Shown piece by piece: positions 18,745 to 26,668 of a DNA stretch of 37,266 nt. The notes beneath the pieces were generated by a model that saw nothing but the letters and a program-made list of their open reading frames with translations, had not been told where the DNA came from and made no database searches. The stretch is from Planctomycetota bacterium (GTDB taxonomy: Bacteria > Planctomycetota > UBA1135 > GCA-002686595). Location: positions 27,419-64,684 of the forward strand of contig NYYZ01000008.1 in assembly GCA_002686945.1 (NCBI GenBank), read 5' to 3'. The stretch's first letter is position 1, and each line of letters opens with the position of its first letter. A program made the translations under genes and the position numbers.

Positions 18745-19893
18745 GTGAGAATTTCCGCCCTAGCGCCTGGATTGCTGTTCGTGGTCTTCGGTGCCTGCGG
18801 TGGGCCTGAAGTGACACCTCTGGTGGGATTTGGTGTCAATCTCGCCGGGGCTGAGTTCGGCGCCCGCGCTCCGGAATTCTCGAACCTGTCCCGCGGAAAA
18901 CATGGGCAGGACTATGTGTTTCCGAGGGCGGAGACCCTGGGCTACTTCGCAAGGCGTGGCCTGCACATTGTGCGCCTGCCCCTTTCCTGGGAGCGTCTCC
19001 AACCAAATCTGGGTGCTGGTCTGGATGCGGCCTACGCCGGGCGTGTTCTTGAACAATTGGATGCGGCCAACTTCCATGGCTGTCGCGTTGTCCTCGATCT
19101 ACACAACTATGGTCGCTACCGCATGGCGAGAAGTGGGCAGATAATGGAGTTTGTCCTAGGTGAGCCCACCGTGAGTGGACTGAGCCTACGCGCTGAGCAC
19201 CTGACTGATCTTTGGTTGCGTTTGGGTGAGCAGGTGCGTGAGCATCCAGCCCTCTTGGCCTACGGCCTGATGAATGAGCCCCATGACATGGGCCGTGCCG
19301 ATTGGCACAGCACTTCAAATCAGGTCGTGCGCACCCTGAGGGGCGTGGGTGACCAAACCTGGATCTGGGTAGCTGGGGACGGGTGGTCAAAAGCGCACGA
19401 GTGGTCCGAGCACAATCCAAGTGCCCCCTGGATTTACGATCCCCTCAAGCGCACGGCCTATGAGGCGCACCTCTACTTCGATGAGGATGGCAGCGGACGC
19501 TATCAGAAGACCTTCGAGCAGGAATTGCGAGCGGATCCGAATCTTCTGCTCCGTGGCGTTGAGCGATTGGAGGTCTTCGTAGAATGGTGCAGGCGCGGAG
19601 CAGTGCCCGGGGTCATCGGTGAATTCGGTGTACCCTGGCATGACGAGGCCTGGCTTCCTGTGCTTGATCGGTTCCTCGTGCGGACCCAGCAGGAACAGAT
19701 GACTGCAATTGCTTGGGCGGGGGGAGACTGGTGGGGTGAGTACCCCCTTTCTTTGCAGCCGCGCAATGATCAGGAAGTGGGTCCTCTGAATGCCATTCTG
19801 CGGGTGGCGAGGCAGGCTGCTCTGCCTGGCAGCCTCAAGGCAGGCGCCCCTGCAAGCCGACTCGAAGGACCACGGCCATTCCTTGGTCAGTGA
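18745..19893 (+). CDS. GH5-family glycoside hydrolase lipoprotein (endoglucanase-like), copy 2
   Basis: A 382-residue exported glycosidase starting at GTG 18745, preceded at 8-bp spacing by GAGAGGA, one of the few good ribosome binding sites here. The signal ends in lipobox VFGAC (Cys18). Barrel landmarks are VRLPLSWERLQP, LDLHNYGRYR, acid/base Glu178 (LMNEPHD), YEAHLYFDEDGSG, nucleophile Glu293 (IGEFGVP) and AWAGGDWWGEY. It is clearly paralogous to copy 1 at 10324-11436, including the DxDGSGxYxKTFExEL stretch. It lies 38 bp after the BcsC-like gene and is probably co-transcribed. It likely trims or releases nascent glucan at the envelope. The last 59 bp overlap the convergent gene at 19835. 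Confidence 0.88.
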   Translation: MRISALAPGLLFVVFGACGGPEVTPLVGFGVNLAGAEFGARAPEFSNLSRGKHGQDYVFPRAETLGYFARRGLHIVRLPLSWERLQPNLGAGLDAAYAGRVLEQLDAANFHGCRVVLDLHNYGRYRMARSGQIMEFVLGEPTVSGLSLRAEHLTDLWLRLGEQVREHPALLAYGLMNEPHDMGRADWHSTSNQVVRTLRGVGDQTWIWVAGDGWSKAHEWSEHNPSAPWIYDPLKRTAYEAHLYFDEDGSGRYQKTFEQELRADPNLLLRGVERLEVFVEWCRRGAVPGVIGEFGVPWHDEAWLPVLDRFLVRTQQEQMTAIAWAGGDWWGEYPLSLQPRNDQEVGPLNAILRVARQAALPGSLKAGAPASRLEGPRPFLGQ

Positions 19894-20761
19894 TCACCCT
19901 GAACCGGGCGATGCCCCTCCAGGTGTCCTTTGCACTGGACCAGCCTTCCAGGGTTGCAGGCATGGACTTTTCCACTCGGAACTTCTGGGGAACTTCCATC
20001 GGTCCACCACTGGGGACTTCTCCAGGGAGGGAGATGCTCTCAGGCTGTACACCAAGCACCTGAACGGAGGGGTCGTTGTTCTGCTGGTTTGCGTCCCATC
20101 CACTCTTAGCGGCCTCAAGCAGACGGTCGCGGGCCAGCATGCCTCCCAGGCGCAAGACTGCTCCTGCTACTGTGGGATCAACTTCTCCGGAGGCAATTCC
20201 TTGCCAGGTGAGGGGTGCATTGAGGGGAATGCTCAAGGCTCCAATCCTCAAGGCGTGGAGGCCGTCGGAGACCGCTCGCGGAAGCCTTGCGACCAGTGCG
20301 TCGTTTTCATCGAGCAGCAGCACGAAGGAGTCGAGTTGGCCCCCTGTGGTCATGGTCTGAACCAGGAGAGCATCGAGGGGTGTCGCTCCCGGAGGGGCGC
20401 TGGCCAGCAGGCGCACGCCAAATAACTTGCTCGCGGGATCCTTCAGGTGGGGCTGAACCCGGCTGGTGAGGGGCTTGGTCAGGCGCCCTTGAGACCGGTC
20501 CTGCTGGGTTGTGGGTTTGGGCGTGAGCTTGTCCTGGCTGCCCTGGTCCAAGGGTGTGGGTGCGTTGGAAATGATCGCGGGCAGTCCGGAGCTGCTTCGC
20601 TTGGTGGGCGTGTTCAAGGCCGCCTGCTGACCCACGCCATGCACCTGCGTCTGCTCTTCTGGGGTTACAGAGCGATTCCCTTGCTTGGAGCCACCCGAAT
20701 TGCAGGCGGCCAGGGCTGTCACGCAAAGCCAGATGATTCGGAGGTAGGGCTTGGATTCCAT
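19835..20761 (-). CDS. lipoprotein of unknown function
   Basis: A 308-residue protein with signal and lipobox TALAAC (Cys20). A polar, low-complexity Ser/Thr/Gln-rich linker (about 22-110) leads to a folded part (SKLFGVRLLASAPPGATPLDALLV ... DSFVLLLDENDALVARLPRAV) with no motif I recognise. It is the last gene of a tight minus-strand group (YtxJ-like gene 19 bp upstream). Its 3' end overlaps the GH5 gene by 59 bp tail-to-tail; both frames look coding there. Confidence 0.65.
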   Translation of the reverse strand: MESKPYLRIIWLCVTALAACNSGGSKQGNRSVTPEEQTQVHGVGQQAALNTPTKRSSSGLPAIISNAPTPLDQGSQDKLTPKPTTQQDRSQGRLTKPLTSRVQPHLKDPASKLFGVRLLASAPPGATPLDALLVQTMTTGGQLDSFVLLLDENDALVARLPRAVSDGLHALRIGALSIPLNAPLTWQGIASGEVDPTVAGAVLRLGGMLARDRLLEAAKSGWDANQQNNDPSVQVLGVQPESISLPGEVPSGGPMEVPQKFRVEKSMPATLEGWSSAKDTWRGIARFRVITDQGMAVVLRVGLQGRLP

Positions 20762-20780
20762 TTCGTTGAGGGGCGTACTC

Positions 20781-21131
20781 TCAGGGTCTCTTAGTGCCGA
20801 AGCAGGCAGCTGTCAAGGCTCCGTGACTATCGTGCCAGCTGAGTTCGCCCGCTTCAAACCACAGGGCCTGAGGTGACTCGTGCTCTATTTCGAGGGCTGC
20901 CGTCAGGCCTCGCGCCAGGGAGCGGCGCGCGAGCACGTCGATAGTGACTGCGATCAAGTTGTCCTTCTCAGGCAGGCTCTGGAGGAACTTCTTGAATTCC
21001 CACTCTGCCTTGTGGGAAACGGGACAAGTAGGGCTGCGCTTGAAGACCACAACCGAGGCGTCAGCGCTGGCAGCGCGAAGGAGGGCCAGGGCCTTCACGG
21101 GATCTTCCGGGAGCTCCAGGGAGTGCGTCAT
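20781..21131 (-). CDS. ytxJ: YtxJ-like monothiol bacilliredoxin
   Basis: A 116-residue cytoplasmic thioredoxin-fold protein. VVVFKRSPTCPVSHKAEWEF with a single Cys36 in a TCPVS motif, the ITIDVL strand and the IEHESPQALWF segment (cis-Pro) match the YtxJ family. That family is described as removing bacillithiol or low-molecular-weight thiols from oxidised proteins. The length is as expected. It follows the zinc-ribbon protein gene by 18 bp. A second catalytic cysteine is absent from the CPVS motif; one further Cys lies near the C-terminus. Confidence 0.8.
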   Translation of the reverse strand: MTHSLELPEDPVKALALLRAASADASVVVFKRSPTCPVSHKAEWEFKKFLQSLPEKDNLIAVTIDVLARRSLARGLTAALEIEHESPQALWFEAGELSWHDSHGALTAACFGTKRP

Positions 21132-21149
21132 GGGTCTCCGAAGTCCTGA

Positions 21150-21788
21150 CTAGACCCGGATGTGTTTGAAGTGCACCAGTTCTACTCCGCGGGTGAATGC
21201 AACTCCCGGCAAGTTTGATGTGAACGGCTCGGTGTTGATTCCGCGGCCAGGCCAACAGAATTCCCCGCGTAGACCTCCCTCGAATTCGATTTCGAAGAAG
21301 TAGGTGGTATTGCCGCCCAGACTCTTCAGGGTGATTTCGGAACGGCGGTCCACTATCACAGCGGGCCGTCGCAACATACTCTTCGACAACGCTTCAGCGC
21401 GCACGCGTTTGCCTTGGACTATTAGGGCAATTCCCCCCATGATGGCCGCCAGGCCGATCAGGGGCAAGGCGCTGAGCGGCGCTGATCCCAGCAAGAGGGA
21501 CGAGAACCCCAGTAAGGCGCCAATGGTTGCCGTGAGCTTGCCGCGGAACACAAGTTGTCCCCCGCGCACGAAATCAGGACCTTCTGCGGGAGTCCAGGCC
21601 ATTACCTCGGGGAGCGTATCATGCGCCAAAACGCGGGCGATGCGGGCTGCGTAGGGACTCTCTTCCGTATCGTCTTCTTCCGCCAAACCCAGGGGCGTCA
21701 CGCAGTAAGGACAAATAGAAAGGGCGACTTCGGGTAGCTTGGCTCCGCAGCCGGGACAGCTCTTGACTTCGATTTCTGTGGTGGGCAT
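21150..21788 (-). CDS. zinc-ribbon membrane protein
   Basis: A 212-residue protein. The N-terminus carries a zinc ribbon of two CxxC pairs (SCPGCGAKLP and SICPYCVTPLG). Two hydrophobic segments (about 83-125) are followed by a soluble beta-rich domain (RPAVIVDRRSEITLKSLGG ... TYFFEIEFEGG ... FTRGVELVHFKHIRV). The tail vaguely resembles DUF2500-type membrane proteins, but I would not assign a family. It is probably the first gene of the three-gene minus-strand group with the bacilliredoxin and the lipoprotein. Confidence 0.6.
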   Translation of the reverse strand: MPTTEIEVKSCPGCGAKLPEVALSICPYCVTPLGLAEEDDTEESPYAARIARVLAHDTLPEVMAWTPAEGPDFVRGGQLVFRGKLTATIGALLGFSSLLLGSAPLSALPLIGLAAIMGGIALIVQGKRVRAEALSKSMLRRPAVIVDRRSEITLKSLGGNTTYFFEIEFEGGLRGEFCWPGRGINTEPFTSNLPGVAFTRGVELVHFKHIRV

Positions 21789-21901
21789 GGGCCGCTGGGG
21801 GTTCCGGGATCAAGACCTCGGAGATAGTTTCTGAGATAGAGAAGGTAGCCACTTGGGGCCGCGACTTGAATCCCTCACTTGCCGAATGGCAGGCAGCGAG
21901 T

Positions 21902-23221
21902 TTATTTCTGCTGGGTCACTTCCTTCCAGGCCACCCGTTGGCCCTGCCAGAGAACCTTGCGACCGCCTCGCATGACCGCCACGGGGCGCTCTGTGAGTTC
22001 GATAGATACCCGTGGATCTCCTCCTAGAGCCACCAGATCGGCCGCAAAGCCCGGTGCCAGGCGGCCGTGGCTCGCTTCCAGCCCACAGAGTTGCGCCGCA
22101 CCGCGGGTGGCAGCGGTCAGGACAGCGGTGGGGCTCATTCCCGCCCGGATCATCAGGCTGAATTCTTCAGCGTTCTTGCCATGGGCACCAACTCCACAGT
22201 CCGTGCCAAATGCAATGCGCACGCCTGCTTTGTGGGCTTTTCCCAGTGAACTCATCATCACTGGCCCCACCTCGCGCGCCTTGCGTGCGATCGCTGGCGG
22301 AAACCAGTTTGGATCCCCGGCATAGGTCACCACGGTCTGGCCTGCGTGAAGTGTGGGCACGAGCCAGGTTTCGTGCTCAAGGAAGAGGTTCAAGCACTCT
22401 TCGTTGAGAAAGGATCCATGCTCGATTGAATCCACTCCTGCTCTCAGGGCGGCGGCCATTCCCGTGGGGCCGTGCGCGTGGGCTGCCACTCGGCGCCCGA
22501 GCATGTGAGCCGTGTCGATGATCGCACTCAACTCGTCTTCGAAGAATTGCTGGTCTGTACCTGCTGCTGTGTCAGAGAGCACGCCCCCCGTGGCGGTCAG
22601 CTTGATCACATCTGCGCCCCGCCGCACCTGATGGCGTACGGCTGCGCGGCATTCCGCGACCCCGTCTGCAACGCCCTCAGAAATCCCCGGAAGGTCAAAC
22701 AGCGTTTCGCGGAATCCGTGAGTTGGATCTCCATGGCCGCCGCTAGGAGTCACCGCGCTGCCTGCAGCCAGGATCAGAGGGCCGGGAATCTCCTCGCGGG
22801 TGATCGAATCTCGCACTGCGAAGATCGCGCCTGTGTCTGAACCCAGGTCGCGCACCGTAGTGAAGCCTGCCTCCACCGTACGGCGTGCGTACACCACCGT
22901 GCGCAGGGTGACTGCCGCTTCGGACTGGGTCACATATTCAACACGCGATTTCCGGCTGAGTTCCCCTGTCAAGTGCACATGACAGTCAATCCACCCAGGC
23001 ATGACCCAGGTGTCTGTGAGGTCATGGATCAGGATGTCCTCGGGCCAGTCTTCGCCTTCGGTCAAGACCTGCTCGATCTTCCCCTCTCGAATCAGTAGCA
23101 GCACGTTGGCCTGTGCATCTACCGTCGGGTCGCTCAAGAACTGGCCGCAGTGAACCCCTTGCAAATCCGATTGTGGGAGGGGGGAAAGCGCGCAGGTTGC
23201 AGCTAGAAAGAGGGAGAACAT
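21902..23221 (-). CDS. exported metal-dependent amidohydrolase (imidazolonepropionase/prolidase-like)
   Basis: A 439-residue protein of the amidohydrolase superfamily. Metal-binding motifs are in order: DCHVHL (His81, His83), the candidate bridging Lys in DVIKLTATGG, AAHAHG, SIEHGS and the catalytic Asp in GTDCG, closing with LAPGFAADLVAL. This pattern fits the Xaa-Pro dipeptidase-like/imidazolonepropionase-like group that cleaves cyclic amides or dipeptides. A short hydrophobic N-terminus (MFSLFLAATCALSPLPQ) suggests export. The neighbouring divergent M1 aminopeptidase supports a role in peptide breakdown. The true substrate cannot be inferred. Confidence 0.88.
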   Translation of the reverse strand: MFSLFLAATCALSPLPQSDLQGVHCGQFLSDPTVDAQANVLLLIREGKIEQVLTEGEDWPEDILIHDLTDTWVMPGWIDCHVHLTGELSRKSRVEYVTQSEAAVTLRTVVYARRTVEAGFTTVRDLGSDTGAIFAVRDSITREEIPGPLILAAGSAVTPSGGHGDPTHGFRETLFDLPGISEGVADGVAECRAAVRHQVRRGADVIKLTATGGVLSDTAAGTDQQFFEDELSAIIDTAHMLGRRVAAHAHGPTGMAAALRAGVDSIEHGSFLNEECLNLFLEHETWLVPTLHAGQTVVTYAGDPNWFPPAIARKAREVGPVMMSSLGKAHKAGVRIAFGTDCGVGAHGKNAEEFSLMIRAGMSPTAVLTAATRGAAQLCGLEASHGRLAPGFAADLVALGGDPRVSIELTERPVAVMRGGRKVLWQGQRVAWKEVTQQK

Positions 23222-23366
23222 GGGTGGGCTTGGAATTGGGCTGGGGGCAGATCGGCCCCTGAGCCTAGCTCACAGTGAAGCCGCCCCGGGTCCGCAGTTG
23301 CCCGATCTCAAGAAGTTGCTGTGCCTGGGGGCTTGCGCTTCGCAGCGAGGGTCGCAGCATGTCCCC

Positions 23367-25250
23367 ATGGAAAAGTCACTGAGGGTGATTCTTGGAGCCG
23401 GGTTGCTGGTGATTGCTGGTTGTCAGGGCGGGAAAATCACGCATACCCCGAATTGTCCGGAGGCGCTGGCCAATTGGGATCAGCATTCGGCCAGCCGACC
23501 TTGGCTGGTGGCTGTGAGCCACGTGGACATGGACCTTGAGCTGGACTTCGAGGCCCGCCGCCTGCACGGGACGGCGGTCTATTCCCTTCGACGAACCGAT
23601 CCTGGAGCCCCCTTGATCTTGGATGTGGCGGATTTGGATGGCATTTCGGTATGGGGCCCGGAAGGCCAGCCGCGTGAGTTCAGCTTGAGCGCTCCGCAGG
23701 AGCGAATTGGGCAGGCCCTTGTGATCGAGTTGCATGCAACTGATCAAGCGGTCACGGTCCGCTGGAGTACCCGACCCGAGGGGGAGGCTCTGCAGTGGCT
23801 GGGTCCTGAGCAGACCGCCAGCGCCCTGCAGCCCTTCATGTACAGCCAGGGCCAGGCGATCTTGACCCGTTCCTGGTTGCCGATTCAGGACACGCCGGGG
23901 AATCGGGTCAGTTGGAGCGCAGAGGTGAGCGCGCCCCGGGAACTTCGCGTGGTCATGAGTGGCGAAGGCACGGGTGCTCAGGAAATACCAGGAAATCCAG
24001 GGCGCTTGTTGTGGCAACACGAGCTCAGTTTGCCAGTTCCCCCCTATCTGATTGCCCTGGCTTGCGGTCGCTTGGAGCGCCGCGCGATTTCTCCTCGGGT
24101 TGCTATCTTTGCAGAGCCTGTCACCATCGATCTGGCGGCGGATGAACTGGCAGATCTGGATGCCATGCTTGCCACCGCTGAGCAACTCTTCGGGCCCTAT
24201 CGCTGGGGCCGGTACGATGTGTTGGTCCTGCCCCCGGCTTTTCCCTACGGGGGAATGGAGAATCCTCTACTGACCTTTGTGAACCCGACGATTCTTGCGG
24301 GGGACCGCTCGTTGATTTCCTTGATTGCCCACGAGTTGGCTCACTCCTGGTCTGGCAATCTGGTGACCAACGAGACCTGGGAGGATTTCTGGCTCAACGA
24401 GGGTTTTACGGTCTATTGCGAGCAGCGAATCATCGAGGCGCTCTATGGGGTCCCACGTTCCAACATGGAGAAGGCCTTGGCACGCACGGAGTTGCTGGCC
24501 GAGATGGAGACACTGGAGCCTTGGCAGACTGTATTGGCCATTGACCTCGAGGGTCACCATCCTGACATGGGATTTTCCTGGGTGCCCTACGAGAAAGGAG
24601 CGCTTCTCCTGCGCCGCATTGAAGAGTTGGTGGGGCGTGAGGATGTAGATGAATTCTTGCGCGGCTGGTTCGAAGGGCGCGCCTTTCGGAGTGCGAGCAC
24701 AGCAGACTTTGAAGAGTACCTATTGCATGGATTGTCAGAGTTGCGGCCGGGGGCCATGGCGAACCTGGATCTCGACCTCTGGTTACACGAACCAGGTCTG
24801 CCCGATGATGCCCCTCAGGCTGTAAGCGAGCCGCTCCTGATGGTGGACGCGGCGGTTTCGCGGTTGATCGCCGGAACGGACCCAGGCGAGATCGAGACCG
24901 CTGACTGGAATACTTTTCAGTGGCTGCGCATGATCCATGGCCTTCGCCAGGATGCTGGTCCTGAATTGCTTGAGTCCTTGGATCTGAGATTTGATCTGAC
25001 CTCCACGGGGAACGCAGAGGTGCTTTGCGCCTGGCTTGAGCTTGGCATCATGGGGGGGTATGAAGGTGTTCAGCAGCGCCTGGAGGAGTTCCTGCTGACC
25101 GTTGGCAGGCGTAAATATCTTGTGCCCCTGTACTCGGCCTTGTGCGCCAGTCCTGAGGGCCGGACCCGGGCCAGACACATATATGCACAGGCGCGCCCCC
25201 TCTATCATGCTGTCAGTACAGCAACGCTTGACACTCTGATCTATGACTAG
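23367..25250 (+). CDS. M1 aminopeptidase lipoprotein, leukotriene A4 hydrolase type
   Basis: About 627 residues from the ATG at 23367, chosen because it gives a signal with lipobox VIAGC (Cys17); the open frame runs upstream to 23220 without a matching leader. It has the exopeptidase motif GGMEN and the zinc site HELAHSW (His322, Glu323, His326) with the third ligand Glu345 in WLNEGFTVY (HEXXHX18E). The wording VTNETWEDFWLNEG is close to LTA4H/aminopeptidase B, and a C-terminal helical domain follows. It removes N-terminal residues from peptides outside the inner membrane. Its stop overlaps the next gene's start by 8 bp. Confidence 0.92.
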   Translation: MEKSLRVILGAGLLVIAGCQGGKITHTPNCPEALANWDQHSASRPWLVAVSHVDMDLELDFEARRLHGTAVYSLRRTDPGAPLILDVADLDGISVWGPEGQPREFSLSAPQERIGQALVIELHATDQAVTVRWSTRPEGEALQWLGPEQTASALQPFMYSQGQAILTRSWLPIQDTPGNRVSWSAEVSAPRELRVVMSGEGTGAQEIPGNPGRLLWQHELSLPVPPYLIALACGRLERRAISPRVAIFAEPVTIDLAADELADLDAMLATAEQLFGPYRWGRYDVLVLPPAFPYGGMENPLLTFVNPTILAGDRSLISLIAHELAHSWSGNLVTNETWEDFWLNEGFTVYCEQRIIEALYGVPRSNMEKALARTELLAEMETLEPWQTVLAIDLEGHHPDMGFSWVPYEKGALLLRRIEELVGREDVDEFLRGWFEGRAFRSASTADFEEYLLHGLSELRPGAMANLDLDLWLHEPGLPDDAPQAVSEPLLMVDAAVSRLIAGTDPGEIETADWNTFQWLRMIHGLRQDAGPELLESLDLRFDLTSTGNAEVLCAWLELGIMGGYEGVQQRLEEFLLTVGRRKYLVPLYSALCASPEGRTRARHIYAQARPLYHAVSTATLDTLIYD

Positions 25251-26025
25251 GCCATTGACCGCATTGATGCGTTCGCCCGGGGAAGACCTGGGTGCTTGCC
25301 AGTTGACCTACCTTGAGCGCCGAGGAATTGACCTGCAACGGGCGCGGGAACAACATGCTGGGCTGGCGGAGTTGTTGCGCGGGCTCGGTGTAGCGGTCAA
25401 GGTCTTGTCGGCCTTGGAGGACGCGCCAGACGCTTGTTTTGTTGAGGACCCGGCGCGTGTATTCGAGGACGTGGTGGTTTGTGCCCGTCCCGGCGTAGCG
25501 GACCGGCGGCTTGAATTGGAGTCCCTCTTGCCATTTCTGCCTCAGGATCGTCCCAGGGTGCAAGTGGTGGGAGAGCAGGCCACCCTGGATGGGGGCGATC
25601 TCCTGCGGCTGGGGGATGTCTTGTTCTGCGGTCAGGGCTCGCGCACCAATCATGCAGGTTTGAAGGAACTGGCCCACGGGGTTCTGCCCCACGGTCTGCG
25701 GGTCAAGGCGGCTCCAGTGCGCGGGGCGTTGCACCTCAAGACGGGCGCCTGCATGGTGGCCCCTGACACAGTGTTGTTGCAACCTGAGTGGGTGGACTTG
25801 GACCGCGCCGAAGGTGTTCGACGCATTGTGGTCGACGGCCGCGAGCCTTTTGGCGCCAATGCTCTCCTGGTCGGTGAGGTGCTGGTGATGCCTGAGGAAC
25901 ATCCTCGTAGCGTGGAACGCGTGCGCGCAGCGGGCCTGCAGGTTGAGACCACCGCGATTTCAGAATTTCTGGCAGCGGAGGCGGGTGTCACGTGTCTGGC
26001 CCTGGTTTGGAATGAAGGGACCTGA
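25243..26025 (+). CDS. dimethylarginine dimethylaminohydrolase-like (amidinotransferase superfamily)
   Basis: A 260-residue cytoplasmic enzyme of the pentein fold. DACFVEDPA, LDGGDLL, RTNHAG, His164 in LHLKTG and Cys251 near the C-terminus (EAGVTCLALV) are in the order expected for DDAH, which splits methylated arginines into citrulline and methylamines. Other pentein hydrolases are possible, so the substrate is inferred. The ATG lies inside the last codons of the M1 peptidase gene (8-bp overlap), which predicts translational coupling. The pairing suggests salvage of (methyl)arginine released from peptides. Confidence 0.85.
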   Translation: MTRPLTALMRSPGEDLGACQLTYLERRGIDLQRAREQHAGLAELLRGLGVAVKVLSALEDAPDACFVEDPARVFEDVVVCARPGVADRRLELESLLPFLPQDRPRVQVVGEQATLDGGDLLRLGDVLFCGQGSRTNHAGLKELAHGVLPHGLRVKAAPVRGALHLKTGACMVAPDTVLLQPEWVDLDRAEGVRRIVVDGREPFGANALLVGEVLVMPEEHPRSVERVRAAGLQVETTAISEFLAAEAGVTCLALVWNEGT

Positions 26026-26091
26026 GTCTCCTTCAAAGGCCCTGCCCTCAGGTTGTAAGGGCGTTGCAGCCACGCGATGTGCCAATAAAAG

Positions 26092-26119
26092 CGGGAAGGC
26101 GCCTACAGGCGCCTTCCCG
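26092..26119. terminator. bidirectional intrinsic terminator, hairpin 1
   Basis: A 13-bp perfect stem (26092-26104 with 26107-26119, AC at the centre) followed on the plus strand by TTCCTCTTTCTCCTT, and on the minus strand by CTTTTATT. It lies 66 bp after the dimethylargininase-like gene and can also stop minus-strand transcripts coming from the promoter near 26303-26330. Confidence 0.8.
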
Positions 26120-26160
26120 TTCCTCTTTCTCCTTAGTTGTGTGAATTAAGAGGTAGAAGG

Positions 26161-26186
26161 GGGAAGGCGCCTACAGGCGCCTTCCC
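26161..26186. repeat. second copy of the terminator hairpin
   Basis: These 26 bases are identical to 26093-26118 in the same orientation, forming a 12-bp perfect stem. The flanks differ: GGGTCTCC on the plus strand and CCTTCTACCTC on the minus strand, so the U-tract is poorer. It could be a backup terminator or a copy of a dispersed palindromic repeat. Confidence 0.7.
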
Positions 26187-26302
26187 GGGTCTCCTCTTCA
26201 TGTGAGCGCTGTGATGACTACCGTGGGAAAGCCTCTCCTTCTCTCCCGGCGGTGCTCGCGGTCCCGAAGGTCGCGAGCTGTGCCTCACGGCTCAGTGCTC
26301 AC

Positions 26303-26330
26303 ATCATACATCGGGTAATAGCTTACACAA
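26303..26330 (-). promoter_or_regulatory. sigma-70-like promoter of module copy A
   Basis: On the minus strand there is TTGTGT (26330-26325), a 16-bp spacer and TATGAT (26308-26303). The -10 box stands 9 nt before the conserved GAGCC, exactly as in copy B. The -35 is a weak match. Confidence 0.5.
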
Positions 26331-26333
26331 CAT

Positions 26334-26367
26334 GGGGAAATCCCTAAAATCAGGAGAAATCCACCTA
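26334..26367 (-). promoter_or_regulatory. upstream direct-repeat box, copy A
   Basis: On the minus strand TAGGTG and TAGGGA start 21 bp apart, just upstream of the -35 box; the block is AT-rich in a GC-rich genome. The same arrangement is found in copy B at 27266-27300. It may be an activator or repressor site, or an UP element. Confidence 0.45.
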
Positions 26368-26668
26368 TATTTGCTGGTTTCCTTGGCGAGGCCAGAAACT
26401 GCGGGCTCCAGGGCTGCAGGATCCAGAGGGATCCCTTCTCACGCTTGTTCCACCGCGACCTGTCAGGGTTCTCGCGCTTCTGTTCTGGTGGGTTTCCCGT
26501 TCAAGCTTGCGAACTCTTTGTCGCTTCGCGCTCCAAGGGCCCAGAGCAGATTCTGAGCAGCTGCGGCTTGGAGAACGAGGTGAATCGGGGCTCATCGCCT
26601 TGAGCATGGGGCCATCCGAGGAGCGCCCAGGGATGGGGGGCGCAGGCTGCGAGCCTGCCGGGTGCCGA
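26368..26668. other. stretch without recognisable gene
   Basis: Between module copy A and the Ala-rich ORF I see no supported gene. Open frames on both strands here lack starts, domains or credible composition. A small GGATCC-AGA-GGGATCC-like palindromic patch lies near 26420. It may be an untranslated tail or decayed sequence. Confidence 0.5.

Larger units (their letters stand above)
26085..26297 (-). ncRNA. candidate small structured RNA (module copy A)
   Basis: Predicted from the promoter at 26303-26330, a start near 26297, and the hairpins at 26186-26161 and 26119-26092, giving about 140 or 210 nt. Near the 5' end is GAGCC, then a hairpin (26278-26254) with a CTCGC/GCGAG stem and a CC-UUCG-GG tip, then a purine-rich GGGAGAGAAGGAGAG. 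The only ORF inside is a 22-codon frame reading through the hairpin, which I do not believe is a gene. The RNA class is unknown to me. Confidence 0.4.
26231..26367 (-). repeat. promoter-leader module, copy A
   Basis: About 137 bp that align along their whole length with 27166-27300 (copy B), in the same orientation. Most conserved are the outer box (TAGG.. with ATTTTAGG), the -10 position, GAGCC, the hairpin tip and the CCGGGAG-GAAGGAGAG end; the segments between have diverged. This is too long and patterned for chance similarity. Confidence 0.65.

Noticed and set aside
26140..26201. 22-codon minus-strand frame MKRRPGKAPVGAFP... through the second hairpin
   Set aside because: It is simply the translation of the terminator palindrome and lacks a ribosome binding site.
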